DNA of 64,000 nt, from positions 434,001 to 498,000 of the forward strand of contig NC_089457.1 in the NCBI RefSeq assembly GCF_026210795.1. The letters are read 5' to 3'. The first letter of the stretch is position 1. Each line of letters opens with the position of its first letter. Source of the DNA: Rhizophagus irregularis (Eukaryota; Glomeromycota; Glomeromycetes; Glomerales; Glomeraceae). Shown one piece after another: positions 35,985 through 48,415 of the stretch. The notes beneath the pieces are model-generated. The model searched no databases. It was given only the letters and a program-made list of their open reading frames with translations, and was not told where the DNA came from. The translations under genes and the position numbers were made by a program.

Positions 35985-37900
35985 CTATGTTTTCCATGAT
36001 TGTGAAGAGCCTTTTGTTATAAGTGAAAGGATATTGTTCTTGCAACGTGTCATAGTTTTACGCAAAAGTTCATTTTTATCCAGTGTTTCATGTGTCTGTT
36101 GTATGTCACGTTGTTGGGATATAGAACACGAATGGCTTCTAACAGTATTCCTCTTGTCTTTTTTAGTGATGCCCAATTTAGCTTCAAGTATATTCATTTC
36201 ATAGCATTGCGGATTCCATATGTACTTCCTGAAAGCCTTGTGGAAATGTTTTATAATTCTAGTGACAACCTCATTGGTTACTTTTTTAGATAAGAAACGT
36301 CGAAGTTTTGTTATAATTGTATCTGAGATAAGCCCTCTAGTAAGTTCAATACGGTTACGTTCTTTAAGAAGAGGGAAAGCTTCGTCCTTATATTCAAAGA
36401 TAATACGTTTTAACTGTCCCTGTACTATCTTTGTTGAGGATGTGGATTTTTTAATAAATTTCATAATCTTGGATGTTATTTCTGACTCAACCTGCTGAAA
36501 ACCATCTTCATGACCTGGACATATAACAATATGTCAGATATCTTCATCATCATGTAAGCACATTGGACATTTGACTTGATTATACAGTTCGTTCCGTTTT
36601 CTAAGATTGTCTATGGTAGGTAATAAATTATTTGAACATTTTATAAAATGTATGAATTTATCATTGGTGGAGAATGATAAGCAATGTCCTTTGTTAAGGC
36701 TATTAACGTATTGCCAAAATAACCCCCAATGCCATCTTGAAGTTGTGAATGTTTCTTCAAAGTAAGAACTCCAGTATTTATTAAAAGACCATTGTACTTC
36801 TTCTAACGAATCAGCCACTAATCTAGTAAACGATTTAATATGTCTATCTATGCTAATATTATTCCAAACTGGGAGAAAGGTTAAAGGGAAGCTAAAGCTA
36901 CGGAGAAGTCTAATGTCTATAATTCTATCATTATTGTAGCTTGCTGCATCCCTCCCTTGTTTCGCAATTTCGTCTGCCATGTCGTTCCATCTATTGCCAG
37001 AATGTCCGCGGACTTTATGTAAGTTGAGCGTTAGTGATTTCGTTTTAATGAGATCATAAATGGTGAAAAGGATAATATAATTATTCATTTTTAAAAATTT
37101 CCTTCGATTGATCCTATACGAAGCATCAAGCATATGATTAATTCCTTCAATAGCTGCTTGACTATCTGTGTATATCGCCACTTCAGCATTGTTCAGTACT
37201 GCCAGCAAGGCAGTCATAATAGCCAAGAGCTCTGGTCACGTAGAAGATGGGTAATAGTTAACGCCACAAGAAAATGATAAATCGTGATCTTTAATAATCC
37301 AGCCGGCGCCCATGACTACCTCTCCTCTGGAATTTCTACAATTAAGATCCAGCGACCCATCAGTGTAAATTTGAAATATATTATTATTTTCTCTCTGCAA
37401 CACGCTATTGATATCGCACAATTCATGAGCAAGTAATGGTGAAGTGATAAAACGTGAGATTATGTTATGATCTATCAACGGAATGTCTACTGTGATTAAC
37501 TTTTGTTCATTATTGAAGGCCGCTGTTGAAGTGATTGTGCGTCTTTTGATCAGGTTGGTTGGTGTGATGATCCTAAAAGAGGCTTCTTCGATCTTCTTAG
37601 TAAGTACTTCTACTTTAATTACCGTAGCTTTGCTAAAGTGACCTCATCTAATGCATGTTCCTGTCGATGTTTGTCCATTCATGGATGAAGTACTACATCC
37701 TGCGCATTTTATAAGTAAGTCTGAGCCTTCATAGATGATCCAATGTTGGTACAGGAAAGTCATTACCGAATTCTTTTCCACGATTTTTCCCACTTCAGAG
37801 AGTCAGTTTGTATTAACTATGACCCATTCTTTCCTTCGTCTATCGAGAGATGGATGTTGCGGCGTGATAGGTTGATATCTAGGTGATGGAGTAAGGTCTA
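35985..37900 (-). pseudogene. LINE ORF2: RNase H domain and C-terminal Cys/His tail
   Basis: RNase H catalytic blocks are visible in order: FQIYTDGSLD, then after a TGA at 37236-37238 PELLAIMTALLAVL, EVAIYTDSQAAIEGIN and VRGHSGNRWNDMADEIAKQG. Farther on is VKCPMCLHDDED, interrupted by TGA (36534-36536), then HIVICPGHEDGF, a CPxC...H...C zinc-type tail, and a lysine/arginine-rich C-terminus ending at 35985. 37480-37900 is a badly decayed linker with fragments such as RYQPITPQHPSLDRRRKEW. Confidence 0.85.
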
Positions 37901-37922
37901 CAGTGATTCTTGATGTTTGGTC

Positions 37923-40157
37923 TTAATGTTGTATATTTCTGTTTAATGCGTTCGATAGCTGTTCGATAATGTACTTAGCAAAATATGGTAGAGGTCCAGC
38001 GGCGGATATTCCTAATGTCATTTTAATTTGATTAGGACGTAGGATATCTTGACCTTGGCCTCCTAAAAATTGTTTTATAGAATTCAATGAAATATAACGG
38101 TTGGATCTTTTAATAAAATTGTCCAATGCCTTTAGTCATTTTCTTTCTGACAAATCATGGTCCAAACGTGTATTATTGTGATTGTAGTTAGGTTGTAATA
38201 AGAAGTCTAAAATTGTTGTATCAAGTATATCCAAATGCCAATCGTCCACGTTTATTGCGTCAAAATTGAATAGTTGATCTTTCATATCTTTTAATATATT
38301 GAAATTAAAGTTGTTCGGTATGTTGACTTGCAATAATTTAGACGGCTCTATTGTGAGTATGCATCCTGCTAGTCCTGCACGAAGTTGCGCGTTTCTAAGT
38401 ATAATGCGTGTGCTAATACCATCCCACTCTTGAGAATTGATTCGAACAATGAAATCTGCATATTGCGCAGTCCTAAGGTGTTGTAAAAGCGAGGTCATTC
38501 CAACTAGGCCTTGATGAGTAAAGATATTATTGTTCGCCAATTTGGTTATGCTCATTTTTTGTTTCAGTAGCAAGATCATGCAATTGTGTAAGGTTCTGCA
38601 TTGGTTTTGGGTCAAAAAGGTACATTTCAACCAGTATTCTAGTCTTGCCATAAGTACCACGTTATTAACATAGACCACTTGTGATGCTATTATTTTCTTG
38701 TATTTCAATAAATTGACCATAGATTTGATTTCATTTTTAACACTTTGACTATATGTGATGAGCCTGCTTGGCTTCTAATATATACGCCTAGATATTTTGA
38801 TTCCTGAGAAGGTTTTTTTGCTACAACTAAATCGTTGTTTGTGCCCATTTTGATTGATTTGATTACGTCTTTGGGAGCATTCCACACCAGCAATTCTAAC
38901 TTATCTCCATTGATTCGAATATCATTCAGTTTGAAAAATGAATTAGAGATACCAATAATTGTTTTCATCTCCTTTTTATTACTGGCAATCCAAGCTGTAT
39001 CATCAGCATATGCGACAACTGATGTTTTTAATTCGTGTTGTGTCTTGTTGATATCGGTCCCTTCAGAAGAGGGCCATTGAGTAATCAATCTGTAACCTAC
39101 TTCTGGGATATCTTTGATTCTAGTTAGAAGTGGATCGTAAAAAATTCTCCAGATCAAGGGCGATATTGTCTCTCCTTGGTCTATACCGTCCCGCATAAAA
39201 GCCTTTGGATAAACCATATGCGGTTATAACTTGTAATTTTTGGTTTTTGAAAAGGTTAATTATAAAGTTGATTAGGTCCGTCGGGCATTTAATCCTTTCC
39301 AGGGCTTTGGTCAACGGTGTCATTCCTATGGAATCAAACGCTTTTGCCATATCCTGGAGGCAAATCCAAAGCTCTTTTTTAGCAGTGGTAGCATCATTAA
39401 TAATATTGTTTATGACATGTATTGGAATGTTTGTGGAGCCACCAGGAAGTCCGGCAAAATTCGGACCTGTGAGAATATTGTGTTGTACTAAAATGAGACT
39501 TAATCGTTTGTTAATTATTTTGACATACAATTTTCTGAGACATTCCAGTAACAGGATTGGACGAGTATTATTTAGTCTAAATTGCCAGTCTTTAGGCTTT
39601 GGTATTGGGAAGATCTGTGAAGTCACCCATTCATCAGGGAAAGTGGCCGTACGGTATATTACTGCTGCAAAGGAACGTAAACTAGTTTGCATCTTTGGTC
39701 AAGCTTTCTTGATTAACTTATATCCTATGTTCGATAAACCTGGAGTGGATTTATCGTTGCATTCTTTTAGCGTAGCGAACCATTCCTCTTGCATAGATTT
39801 TTCCATAATGTCTTTGTATATATTTTCATCTATTTCCGCAATTGGCGCATAATGAACAGCCCATTCCTCTGAGATATTATCGAATTCATGACTCCGATGT
39901 TTCTGTAATTCTACATATTGGTCGTCAGCTCTGTTCATTATATCCTCCGGTTCTGTAATGAGTTCTATTTTGCCAGTGACAGGATCTTCTTACACAAGCC
40001 TGTCAACTATTATTTTGTCTTTGTGCCTGTTAAGTAAGCTGTTTAACATCTTTGTTTGATTGTTTTTAATCATAGCAGCTCGTTTGTTGATGTAATTCTC
40101 AATTTGCTGATTTTGTGCTTTGGTGCAGTATTTTTTAATCAGTTCCATTGTTTGATT
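37923..40157 (-). pseudogene. LINE ORF2: reverse transcriptase domain
   Basis: RT motifs in order on the minus strand: [55 protein letters not shown] (first catalytic Asp), [20 protein letters not shown], then VVAYADDTAWIASNKKE (the YADD active site) and SKYLGVYI. A frame change near 39190 and TGA stops at 39699-39701 and 38136-38138 break it. The thumb region follows to 37923. It resembles RNase H-bearing LINE clades; the clade was not determined. Confidence 0.88.
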
Positions 40158-41324
40158 TCAAGCTGATTTTATATGTAGTGCCCAGGTTTGATTCCATATC
40201 GTTGGGACTTCTATTATTTTAAATTCCAGATTATATTTGTTAATATAAGTGATGTATCTGTTGAACCTATTCTTTAGATTAAGTTGCGTCAGTTGTTCCA
40301 TGAATTTATTACACGTCGAGTAAATTAACCGTAGTCTCCGTAGTTGAACATATAGGAATTTCGGTATAGTAATCGCTGATTTCTTACGTGCCATATTTTT
40401 CCCCACTTTGATTTTCTTGTTGGGAATCTTAGATTTTGCTGCTTTTAATAATATATCTTTAATAACCTGCCATATACTATTAATGTCATTCTTATTATGC
40501 AAATCTTGGTTGAGCAATATTTCTAAATTGCTATTAACAGGTTCATCATCAGTTTTGGTTGTGTACCCCTGCCATTTATCATTGTCCATTGATGCGTAAT
40601 CAAAAATTAATCTTTCGTTATTGTTCCTAGCGCACGTAGATGCTTTGTAATTCCTGATGATATCGCTAGTATTGCATATGCACGTGACTATGTTGTGATC
40701 ACTATTCGTCACAGCCTTCGCATCTCTTATTGAACTGTGTATAAGTTCGTTTGTCCAGTTTGGACTAAGCCAAATATAATCGATTCTTGTACTTGTTGGT
40801 TGCCGCTTATTGATACGTAAATTTTTTTCGGTTAATCGACTTCCCTATACGCGTCAATAAAATCATTATCCAGTAACGTGTTGAAAATTCGATTATTATT
40901 CCACTGCTTGGTGACATGTAATTTATCTTGATGTTTATTAACTATAGCATTGAAGTCACCTGCTATAATGAGATAATTATTATTATTATTATTTTTATAC
41001 TCATTTATTTGATCAGCGAGTTGAATTTAACAACTTCAACTCTTTTCTCGCATCGTCGATGGCATATAGACCTGTACTATACTAATCGAACATTGTTTAA
41101 AAATCAATTGGACATAAAGGATATTGTCTGTTGGATTAAGGATTTTTCCTATATGTTTCGCCCATTTGTCTTTCATGTATAACGCCATACCCTTTCCTTT
41201 TTTTTTAATCGGATCGCATTTGGACCATATTATTATATGACCTTCATTTAATTCGTTGTTGATGTATTTCCCATCCTTTGGTGATATATTAGTTTCATTA
41301 AGTCCAATAATATCAAAATCCTTC
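40158..41324 (-). pseudogene. LINE ORF2: endonuclease domain, main part
   Basis: AP-like endonuclease. After the CACTA-like insertion the frame resumes KDFDIIGLNETN with the catalytic Glu, continues WSKCDPIKKKGKGMALYMKD, then YLIIAGDFNAIVNKHQD (GDFN block) and RIDYIWLSPNW, and ends with TNSDHNIVTCI (SDH catalytic block). Two frame changes lie between these blocks. A linker region runs to 40158, where a TGA occurs. Confidence 0.85.
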
Positions 41325-41589
41325 AGACACAGGTCGAAAAGTGTCAAATCAGTCACCAATCAGTCACCAATCGGGTGCCTGATTGATGCCTGATTGATGC
41401 CTGATTTTACCAATCTGATACCAATCGGGCTGCCTGATTGATACCTAATTTCCGCCAAAATCCGACACCAATCAGTCACCTATCAGGCTGCCTGATTGTT
41501 GACAGATAGGTGACAGATTTATGACAGATTGGTAACCGATTGGTAACAGATTGGTGACCGATTGGTGACCGATTGGTGACGAATGATAG

Positions 41590-41775
41590 TTAATTTTATG
41601 GTCAATCGATGGTCAATTTATAGTCAATCAATGGTAAATTAATGGTCAATTAATGGTTAATTTATGGTTAATTTATGGTCAATTTATGGTCAATTTATGG
41701 TCAATTTTATGGTCAATTTTATGGTCAATTTATGGTCAATTTATAGGTCAATTTATGGTCAAATAACCAATTGGT
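41590..41775. repeat. ATGGTCAATTT short tandem repeat
   Basis: About fourteen head-to-tail variants of a 12-14 bp unit (ATGGTCAATTTT and similar). It lies just inside the left subterminal zone of the CACTA-like element. Confidence 0.9.
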
Positions 41776-42559
41776 AAAATTTTCTAGTAGTAATCATATA
41801 ACCAATAATAAAATTTATTACAGCACATAATAATATTTATTAAAATTATAAACTCTACAAATAATAAAATACATAGTGTCTTTATTTATTTATATTAATA
41901 AGTAGTGTAAATAAACATAAATAATTAATATTTAAAATAAAAACCATTCATAATCTTTTTTAAAAACAGATGTTAGTATATAACTGATAAAGTTAGTAAT
42001 ATTTAATAAATAGTAAAGAGTAAATATAAAAAGTTAGTAACCGTAGTAAAGTACAAATAAATAATAAATACAGTTAGTATTATGAAGAGTTTGATAAAAT
42101 ATATAAAAAAAAGAAAAATACATGATGATGTTAGTAAAAATAAAGAAATATAACATTACATTAGTAATATTAAAAAGTGATAAAGTTAATATTATAAAAT
42201 AAAATATAGTCAGTACAATAAATTTAATGACAAAAATACAATAATTAATATATCTGTAAAATGTAAAGAGAATAAGAAAAAAACAAACAGAAAAGAAAGA
42301 GCGTGTATATTTTTTGAAAAATAAACAAACTCGAGTTTGGTAATTTATATGCATGTTAAGATCAGGTCACGTGCATAAAGATCAGACCGAATTTTAATTG
42401 GTTAATAATAGATAAATATCGCATCTCCAGAAAAAATTTCAATTTTTACCGTCTTTCACTTTTAAATTTGTATTAAAATTTACCTTAGACTTTCGGAGAC
42501 CTAAATTTTTTTAAAATTGTTTAATTTATTTAATGTAAATTTAATAAAAAGTATATTGT

Positions 42560-44460
42560 TTTTTAATTAATGGTACGAATTCTAAAAAATTCTCTATTAA
42601 AAATATCTCATACAAATTCTTAGAAAATTTCAAAAAAAAATTCTCTATTTCCTATACGAATCTTAGAAAATCTCAAAAAAAAAAAAAATTTCCATCAAAA
42701 ACACCCTAAAAAATTTTACAAAAAAGAAATCTCTATCAATCAAAAATATCCCATATGAACCCTTCCTATACGAACTCTTAGAAAATCTCTTAAAAAATTT
42801 TCTATCAAGGAATCTTATACGAATTCTTCCTATACAAACTCTTAGAAAATCTTTATCAAAATATTCCATACGAACTCTTCCCATACAAACACGTAGAAAT
42901 CTCAAAAAAAAAAAAACTCTATTTATCAAAAATATCCTATACGAATCTTAGGAAATTTCTCAAAAAAAATTTTCTATCAGATATTCCATACGAACCCTTC
43001 CCATATGAACTCTTAGAAAATGCTCAAAAAAATTTTCTATCAGATATCCCATACGAACCCTTCCCATATGAACTCTTAGAAAATCTCTTAAAAAATTTTC
43101 TATCAAAGAATCTTATACGAATTCTTCCTATACAACTCTTAGAAAATCTTTATCAAAATATTCCATATGAACTCTTCCCATACAAACACGTAGAAATCTC
43201 AAAAAAAAAAAATCTCTATTTATCAAAAATATCCTATATGAATCATAGGAAATTTCTCAAAAAAAATTTTCTATCAGATATCCCATACGAACCCTTCCCA
43301 TACGACCTCTTAGAAAATCTCTTAAAAAAATTTTCTATCAAAGAATCTTATACGAATTCTTCCCATATGAATCTACGAATCTAATGTATAGTTAAAATAA
43401 ATTGGTCGAAATAAGAAAGTGAAAAAGAGAGAAATATATTACCATATTTGAAATTAACAGAGAAAAAAAATTTTTTTAATTTTTTTTTTATCAATCCTTT
43501 TTTTATATGTATTGTATTAAGATCACGAAAAATTTTCCGATTTACGTATCTTTACATGCTTCTTAAAATCTCAAAAAAAATTTTCTATCGTATATCCCAT
43601 ACGAACCCTTCCCATACGAACTCTTAAAATCTCTTAAAAATTTTCTAATGTTAATCTCATACGAATTCTTTCTATACAAAGCTCTTAGAAAATCTTTATC
43701 GAAATATTATATATTTCTTTCATCTGAACGCGTAGAAATGCCGATCTTTACATAGTTCTTAGAAAATCTCAAAAAAATTTTCTATCAGATATCATACGGC
43801 ACGCCCATACGACTTAAAATCTCTTAAAAAATTTTCTCAAAAGAATCAAACAAATGCTCATACAAACTCGAAAATCTTTATCAAAATATTCCATATGAAC
43901 TCTTTCCATACAAACACGTAGAAATCTCAAAAAAAAAAAAAATCTCTATTTATCAAAATATCCTATACGAATCTTAGGAAATTTCTCAAAAAAATTTTCT
44001 ATCAGATATCCCATATGAACCCTTCCCATATAAACTCTTAGAAAATCTCTTAAAAAAATTTTCTATCAGATATCCCATACGAACCCTTCCCATATGAACT
44101 CTTAGAAAAACTCTTAAAATATTTTCTATTAGATATCCCATACGAACCCTTCCCATACGACCTCTTAGAAAATCTCTTAAAAAAATTTTCTCTCAGATAT
44201 CCCATACGAACTCTTTCCATACGAAAATCTCTTAAAAAATTTTCTATCAAAGAATCTCATACAAATTCTTCCTATACAAACTCTTAGAAAATCTTTCAAA
44301 ATATTCCATACGAACTCTTCCCATACAAATGCGTAGAAATCAAAAAAAAAAAAAAAAAAAAAAATCTCTATTTATCAAAAATATCCTATACAAATCTTAG
44401 GAAATTTCTGAAAAAAAATTTTCTATCAGATATCTCATACGAACCCTTCCCCATAGCAAC
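42560..44460. repeat. Complex satellite in the CACTA-like element
   Basis: Repeats of segments such as ATCCCATACGAACCCTTCCC, CTCTTAGAAAATCTC and AAAAAATTTTCTATCA recur in a higher-order pattern of roughly 130-300 bp, with a short non-repetitive break at 43380-43560. Frames read from it (on minus, YGKGSYGIS-type) are artefacts of the repeat. Confidence 0.85.
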
Positions 44461-45062
44461 ACTACAAAAAAGAAAAAAATATATTTAAAAAAAAAAGAAA
44501 AACCTTCTCCCTTGCTCAGCCCTCCCTTACCTCAATTCTCAAAGTCTGGCAATTTTTTTCGTCCATAAAAAAGAATTTTTTTTTTCAAATCGGATAATGA
44601 TCTAGATTACGGATCACATCTCACTCAATTCAGAGTGACACAAATTGCAGGAAAAGAAGTTGATCAGCAATATTGTTAACCAATTGCTACCCGATTGCTA
44701 ACTATTTGACTTATCAATTTACCGACTACGAACAGGTTTTCGGACAAATAATACGATCCAGAAATAATTTTTTTTCTCAATATTTACAATTAAAAAATTT
44801 GTAAATCGGAATGCTGTTTATCTTTATTAAATGAATGTTTTTTTAAGCCAATCAGTCACTAATTGGCTATTCATTTGATAGCCGATTTTCATATTAAAGA
44901 ATAAATAAAAATCCTAAATTCTTGAAAACTATCAGATATTGCAAACCAATCAGTAACCAATCAGTTACCAATCAGTCACCAATCGGTTATGTCAGATTGG
45001 TGACCGATTGGTGACTGATTGTCAATAGTAAATTTAATATATTTATCAAAACAAACTCAAAA

Positions 45063-45750
45063 TAGAGATGCGATCCAGATGAAATTTTACAATCCGTGAT
45101 CTGCACAGATCAATCCGGATTATCATAGGATTAAATTTGGATAATCCAGATTAACTTCAAATTTTGGGTATCTCGGCATCCAACGATCGTATAGAGATGC
45201 ACTATTGCTCATTCGAATCGTTGCATTGAGACGATTCGAATGAGCTATAGTGCATCTCTGTACGATCACTGGATGCCGAGATAATTGGCAAAACGTGAAA
45301 CATCGGCATTTTTATTTTACGATCATGCAAAATTTTACGTTTTGCCGAATATCTCGGCATCTAGTGATCGTACAGAGATACACAATAGCTCATTCGAATC
45401 GTCTAAGTGCAACGATTCGAATGAGCTATTGTGCATCCCTGTACGATCGTTGGATGCCGAGATATTCGGCAAACCGTCAAAAATCGGTAGTATCGTAAAT
45501 AAAAAATGCTGATTTTTGACGGTTTGCCGAATATCTCGGCATCCAGTGATCGTACAGAGATGCACAATAGCTCATTCAAATCGTCTCATTACGACGATTC
45601 GAATGAGCTATTGTGCATCTCTGTACGATCATTGGATGCTGTTTCGGATTAAAACGGATATCCTTAATCCATCCGGATGCATCCATTATCCGTTCGGATC
45701 AGATGGATAGGCGGATGATCCGAATTTTCGGATTTCGGATCGCATCTCTA
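45063..45750. mobile_element. hAT-type MITE, TAGAGATGCGATCC ends, internal hairpin array
   Basis: Inverted ends TAGAGATGCGATCC and GGATCGCATCTCTA with 8-bp target duplication ACTCAAAA at 45055-45062 and 45751-45758. The interior is a series of near-perfect palindromes of 150-200 bp around ATCTCGGCATCCAGTGATCG and CATTCGAATCGTCTCA. It is inserted in one of the subterminal repeats of the CACTA-like element. Confidence 0.93.
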
Positions 45751-46218
45751 ACTCAAAAGCCCAGATTAAGCATAACTTGACTTGCTTTATAAAGCTATAA
45801 TACTAATTTTTTGACTTTAATATAAAAATCAGATATTGTAAACCAATCAGTAACCAATCAGTCGCTAATCGGTTATGTCAGATTGGTGACCGATTGGTGA
45901 CTGATTGTCAATAATAAACTTAATATATTTATCAAAATAAACTCAAAAGTTCAGATTAAGTATAATTTAACTTGCTTTATAAGACTATAATGCTAATTTT
46001 TTAACTTTAATATGTAAATCAAATATTGTAAACAAATCGGCAATCAATCGGTCACCAATCGGTCATATGACCGATTGGTGACTGATTGACAATCTATGCC
46101 TGGTTGGTGACCGATAGGTAACAGATTGAAAGAATCGGTCACTAATAGGTAACCAATCAGTCACCAATCAGTCATATGACCGATTGATGACTGATTTTTC
46201 ATATTTCGACCTGTGAGA

Positions 46219-46660
46219 TCGTCTATTAAACTATATAGTTTGTCAGGATTTGATTTCAACCCATTAATATTATGAGTGGCAAAAGAAATAGTGGGAAATT
46301 TTGCCTTTTGTAGTTGGTTTTGTTGCTCATTAATAAATCTGTTTCGTTTCATGTTCAGTAAATCATTTATATCTTGCATAACCTGATCATTGATATCTTG
46401 TAAATGTTGTTGTTCAGGTGTATCATTTTTATTGTATGCATTTGGGTATTCTCTTGTGCTGTTATTAATTATTTTATCTTGTATTGAATCCTCGTGAGAT
46501 TTTCCATTGTTTTGAGCTTGTGTTATGTAATTATGATTCCTATACTGTGAGCCTTGATGTAAGTGAGAGGAAAAATTCAGATCTCGGCTATTGATCCGCC
46601 TCTCATTCCTTGATACAACTGTTCTGGAAAAGAGATAAGAGGTGAGTAAGCATCTTTTAG
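46219..46660 (-). pseudogene. LINE ORF2: N-terminal part of the endonuclease
   Basis: The open frame from about 46660 overlaps the ORF1 end and reads SRNERRINSRDLNFSSHLHQ, NDQVMQDINDLLNMKRNRF, then FPTISFATHNINGLKSNPDK, the first endonuclease block with catalytic Asn, up to SLIDDL where the CACTA-like element interrupts. It is classified as a pseudogene because its continuation is broken. Confidence 0.8.
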
Positions 46661-48345
46661 CAGAGACTCATCACTTCATCCCAGTCCCCTTGGCGATTTT
46701 GATTATTAGGTGTATTACTATGTGTGCTTGAAGTATCAGAGGAAGTATTATCCGAAATGATTATGTTGTCTTTGTTGTTGTTCATAGAGCAGTGAGATTT
46801 AAGGCCTAGCGGGATTTTGTTAGATCCACTGGCGCAAGATGGTATATTATCTAAGTTTTTTTTGGTGATGTTGTGATTTTTCAAATTATGATTATTCTTG
46901 AATCTCTGATTCCGGTGGGTATGTCTACCAAGGGTTATGTGTTGACCTTGTATATGAGGTTTATTATTCACCTTCTCTTTGGAATCATCATCATGGTTTG
47001 CCACTGTTTCGTGTGAGTCTACTAATTGTGTTTGATTGGATTTGTCAGGTGTGTGATTGCTTTTGTCAAGTTGTAACTTCTTTAATTTACTTATGGCGCG
47101 GTCCCTTTGTGGCCAGTTGTAACCTAATGGGTATCCTTTGATATTGAAATCGCTAAAGTGATAATTCTTGTCACAAGCATTAAAGAGGTCAGCCTCATTT
47201 TGAAATTCCACAATGATCTTGTCTGGGCTCTGCTTGAATGCGCTTTTGGGGTTAAAAGGAGCAGTAATTTCCAATGCTTTCGCCACTGTATGCTCTTTTC
47301 TAAAACCTATAAATTCACCTCTATACTTCTTTCTTTCATCAAAATCACTAGCTTTGAAATGCGCAGGGCTAAGACGGTAAATATAGTTTTCAATATCAAT
47401 GGACCATACATTCTTCAACAGCTGTCTTGCGTATTCGTCCTTTACTGTGAAGTAAACAGTCATAGTATTCTCTGACCTGTATTTAAAACTTTTGTCCGTT
47501 ATGAAAAAAGGGCTACCATGCAGTAAGCGTCTAATGCTACTTTCGATGCTAGTTCTATCTATATTGTTAGGTACTTCCAAAATTTTGAACTCTCTACTAG
47601 AAATTCGTTGACCATGTAGCGTATAGTACTTCTTTTCTTTCATTTTAAGGTTGCTGTTCTTGAAAAAATGATTAAACAATCGTACCATGCGTCTTATCCC
47701 ACCAATTGCGTAGTTCTTTATAATAATGTGTTTATCAGTCGCATTGTATTCTACTCCAGCGTAGTCTGAGAAGTTATGTACGTTAAGTTCGATGAAGGCA
47801 AGTTTATCATCAAACGAGTCATAGAAGTTTATATCATTAATTGGAATGTAAGCATCGTAAGTTGCAACTTTTTCTTCTATAAACGTGTGCATTGATATTT
47901 GGTTGCGTGTTGAATGTTTTTTTATATCCATGAGAACTTTTTTTAGTTTCTTAATTTTTGAAGGTGGATACCAATTGTGATCTGTCTTATCATCGATTTT
48001 TGTACATTTTTGATTGTCAGCTTTTGTTTTAATGGCTGATTCAAATTCTTGGATTGATGATGCGGCTTTTGATGCATCTTGATCTTTAAGATCCATTTCT
48101 TCCTTATAATTGGAGATTGAGTTGTCCATTATATTATCTTCGGCTTCCGTCATAATTACATCTTGGTTAATCAGCCACAGTTCGTTCCAAATATTATCCA
48201 CTTCTTCACTACCTTTCGATGAAAGCGGAGATGGAAAAATGTATGATGAGGGCGTATCTATGTTATTCTGCACTGTTGAAATGTCTATTAATATTTCTGA
48301 TTGATTGTTAAAGTCGAGTGCAGGAATGGCAATGATGTCCTCCAT
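46657..48345 (-). CDS. LINE ORF1-type protein (562 aa)
   Basis: The longest open frame in the window, ending just where ORF2 begins. The acidic N-terminus (MEDIIAIPALDFNN) gives way to a basic central region with YTLHGQRISSREFKILEVPN and TDKSFKYRSENTMTVYFTVK, which look like an RNA-recognition-type beta sheet, then a long Asn/His/Ser-rich tail ending DWDEVMSLC. No CCHC knuckle was found. LINE ORF1 proteins bind the element RNA and assemble the particle; here that role is inferred from position and basic character. The frame is open above the chosen ATG for about 20 codons. Confidence 0.7.
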   Translation of the reverse strand: MEDIIAIPALDFNNQSEILIDISTVQNNIDTPSSYIFPSPLSSKGSEEVDNIWNELWLINQDVIMTEAEDNIMDNSISNYKEEMDLKDQDASKAASSIQEFESAIKTKADNQKCTKIDDKTDHNWYPPSKIKKLKKVLMDIKKHSTRNQISMHTFIEEKVATYDAYIPINDINFYDSFDDKLAFIELNVHNFSDYAGVEYNATDKHIIIKNYAIGGIRRMVRLFNHFFKNSNLKMKEKKYYTLHGQRISSREFKILEVPNNIDRTSIESSIRRLLHGSPFFITDKSFKYRSENTMTVYFTVKDEYARQLLKNVWSIDIENYIYRLSPAHFKASDFDERKKYRGEFIGFRKEHTVAKALEITAPFNPKSAFKQSPDKIIVEFQNEADLFNACDKNYHFSDFNIKGYPLGYNWPQRDRAISKLKKLQLDKSNHTPDKSNQTQLVDSHETVANHDDDSKEKVNNKPHIQGQHITLGRHTHRNQRFKNNHNLKNHNITKKNLDNIPSCASGSNKIPLGLKSHCSMNNNKDNIIISDNTSSDTSSTHSNTPNNQNRQGDWDEVMSLC

Positions 48346-48415
48346 ATCAGATACGTGAGTATTCTGATTTCTGTTTTTTCCATAATTCGTTGGTATCTTT
48401 GACGAAACTTTGCTA

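Larger units (their letters stand above)
41328..46215. mobile_element. Non-autonomous CACTA-like element with a satellite core
   Basis: Ends are inverted and begin CACAGGTCGAAA, flanked by the 3-bp duplication AGA (41325-41327 and 46216-46218). Excision of the element plus one AGA restores the LINE endonuclease frame SLIDDL-KDFDIIGLNETN. Both subterminal zones are packed with CCAATCAGTCACCAATCGG units in both orientations. There is no transposase: the 4.9-kb body is repeats plus AT-rich filler. The ends resemble those of the element at 311-11853 (CACTGGTCGAAAT), so that family's transposase may act on it; this is inference. Confidence 0.92.

Noticed and set aside
39205-39852. 215-codon plus-strand frame
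   Set aside because: Antisense shadow of the LINE reverse transcriptase, which has clear catalytic motifs on the minus strand.
42663-44250. Frames with YGKGSYGIS-type repeats
   Set aside because: They read the satellite inside the CACTA-like element; the repeats carry no coding constraint.
45250-45710. Several 64-82 codon frames on both strands
   Set aside because: Near-identical frames on opposite strands arise from palindromes in the hAT-type MITE.
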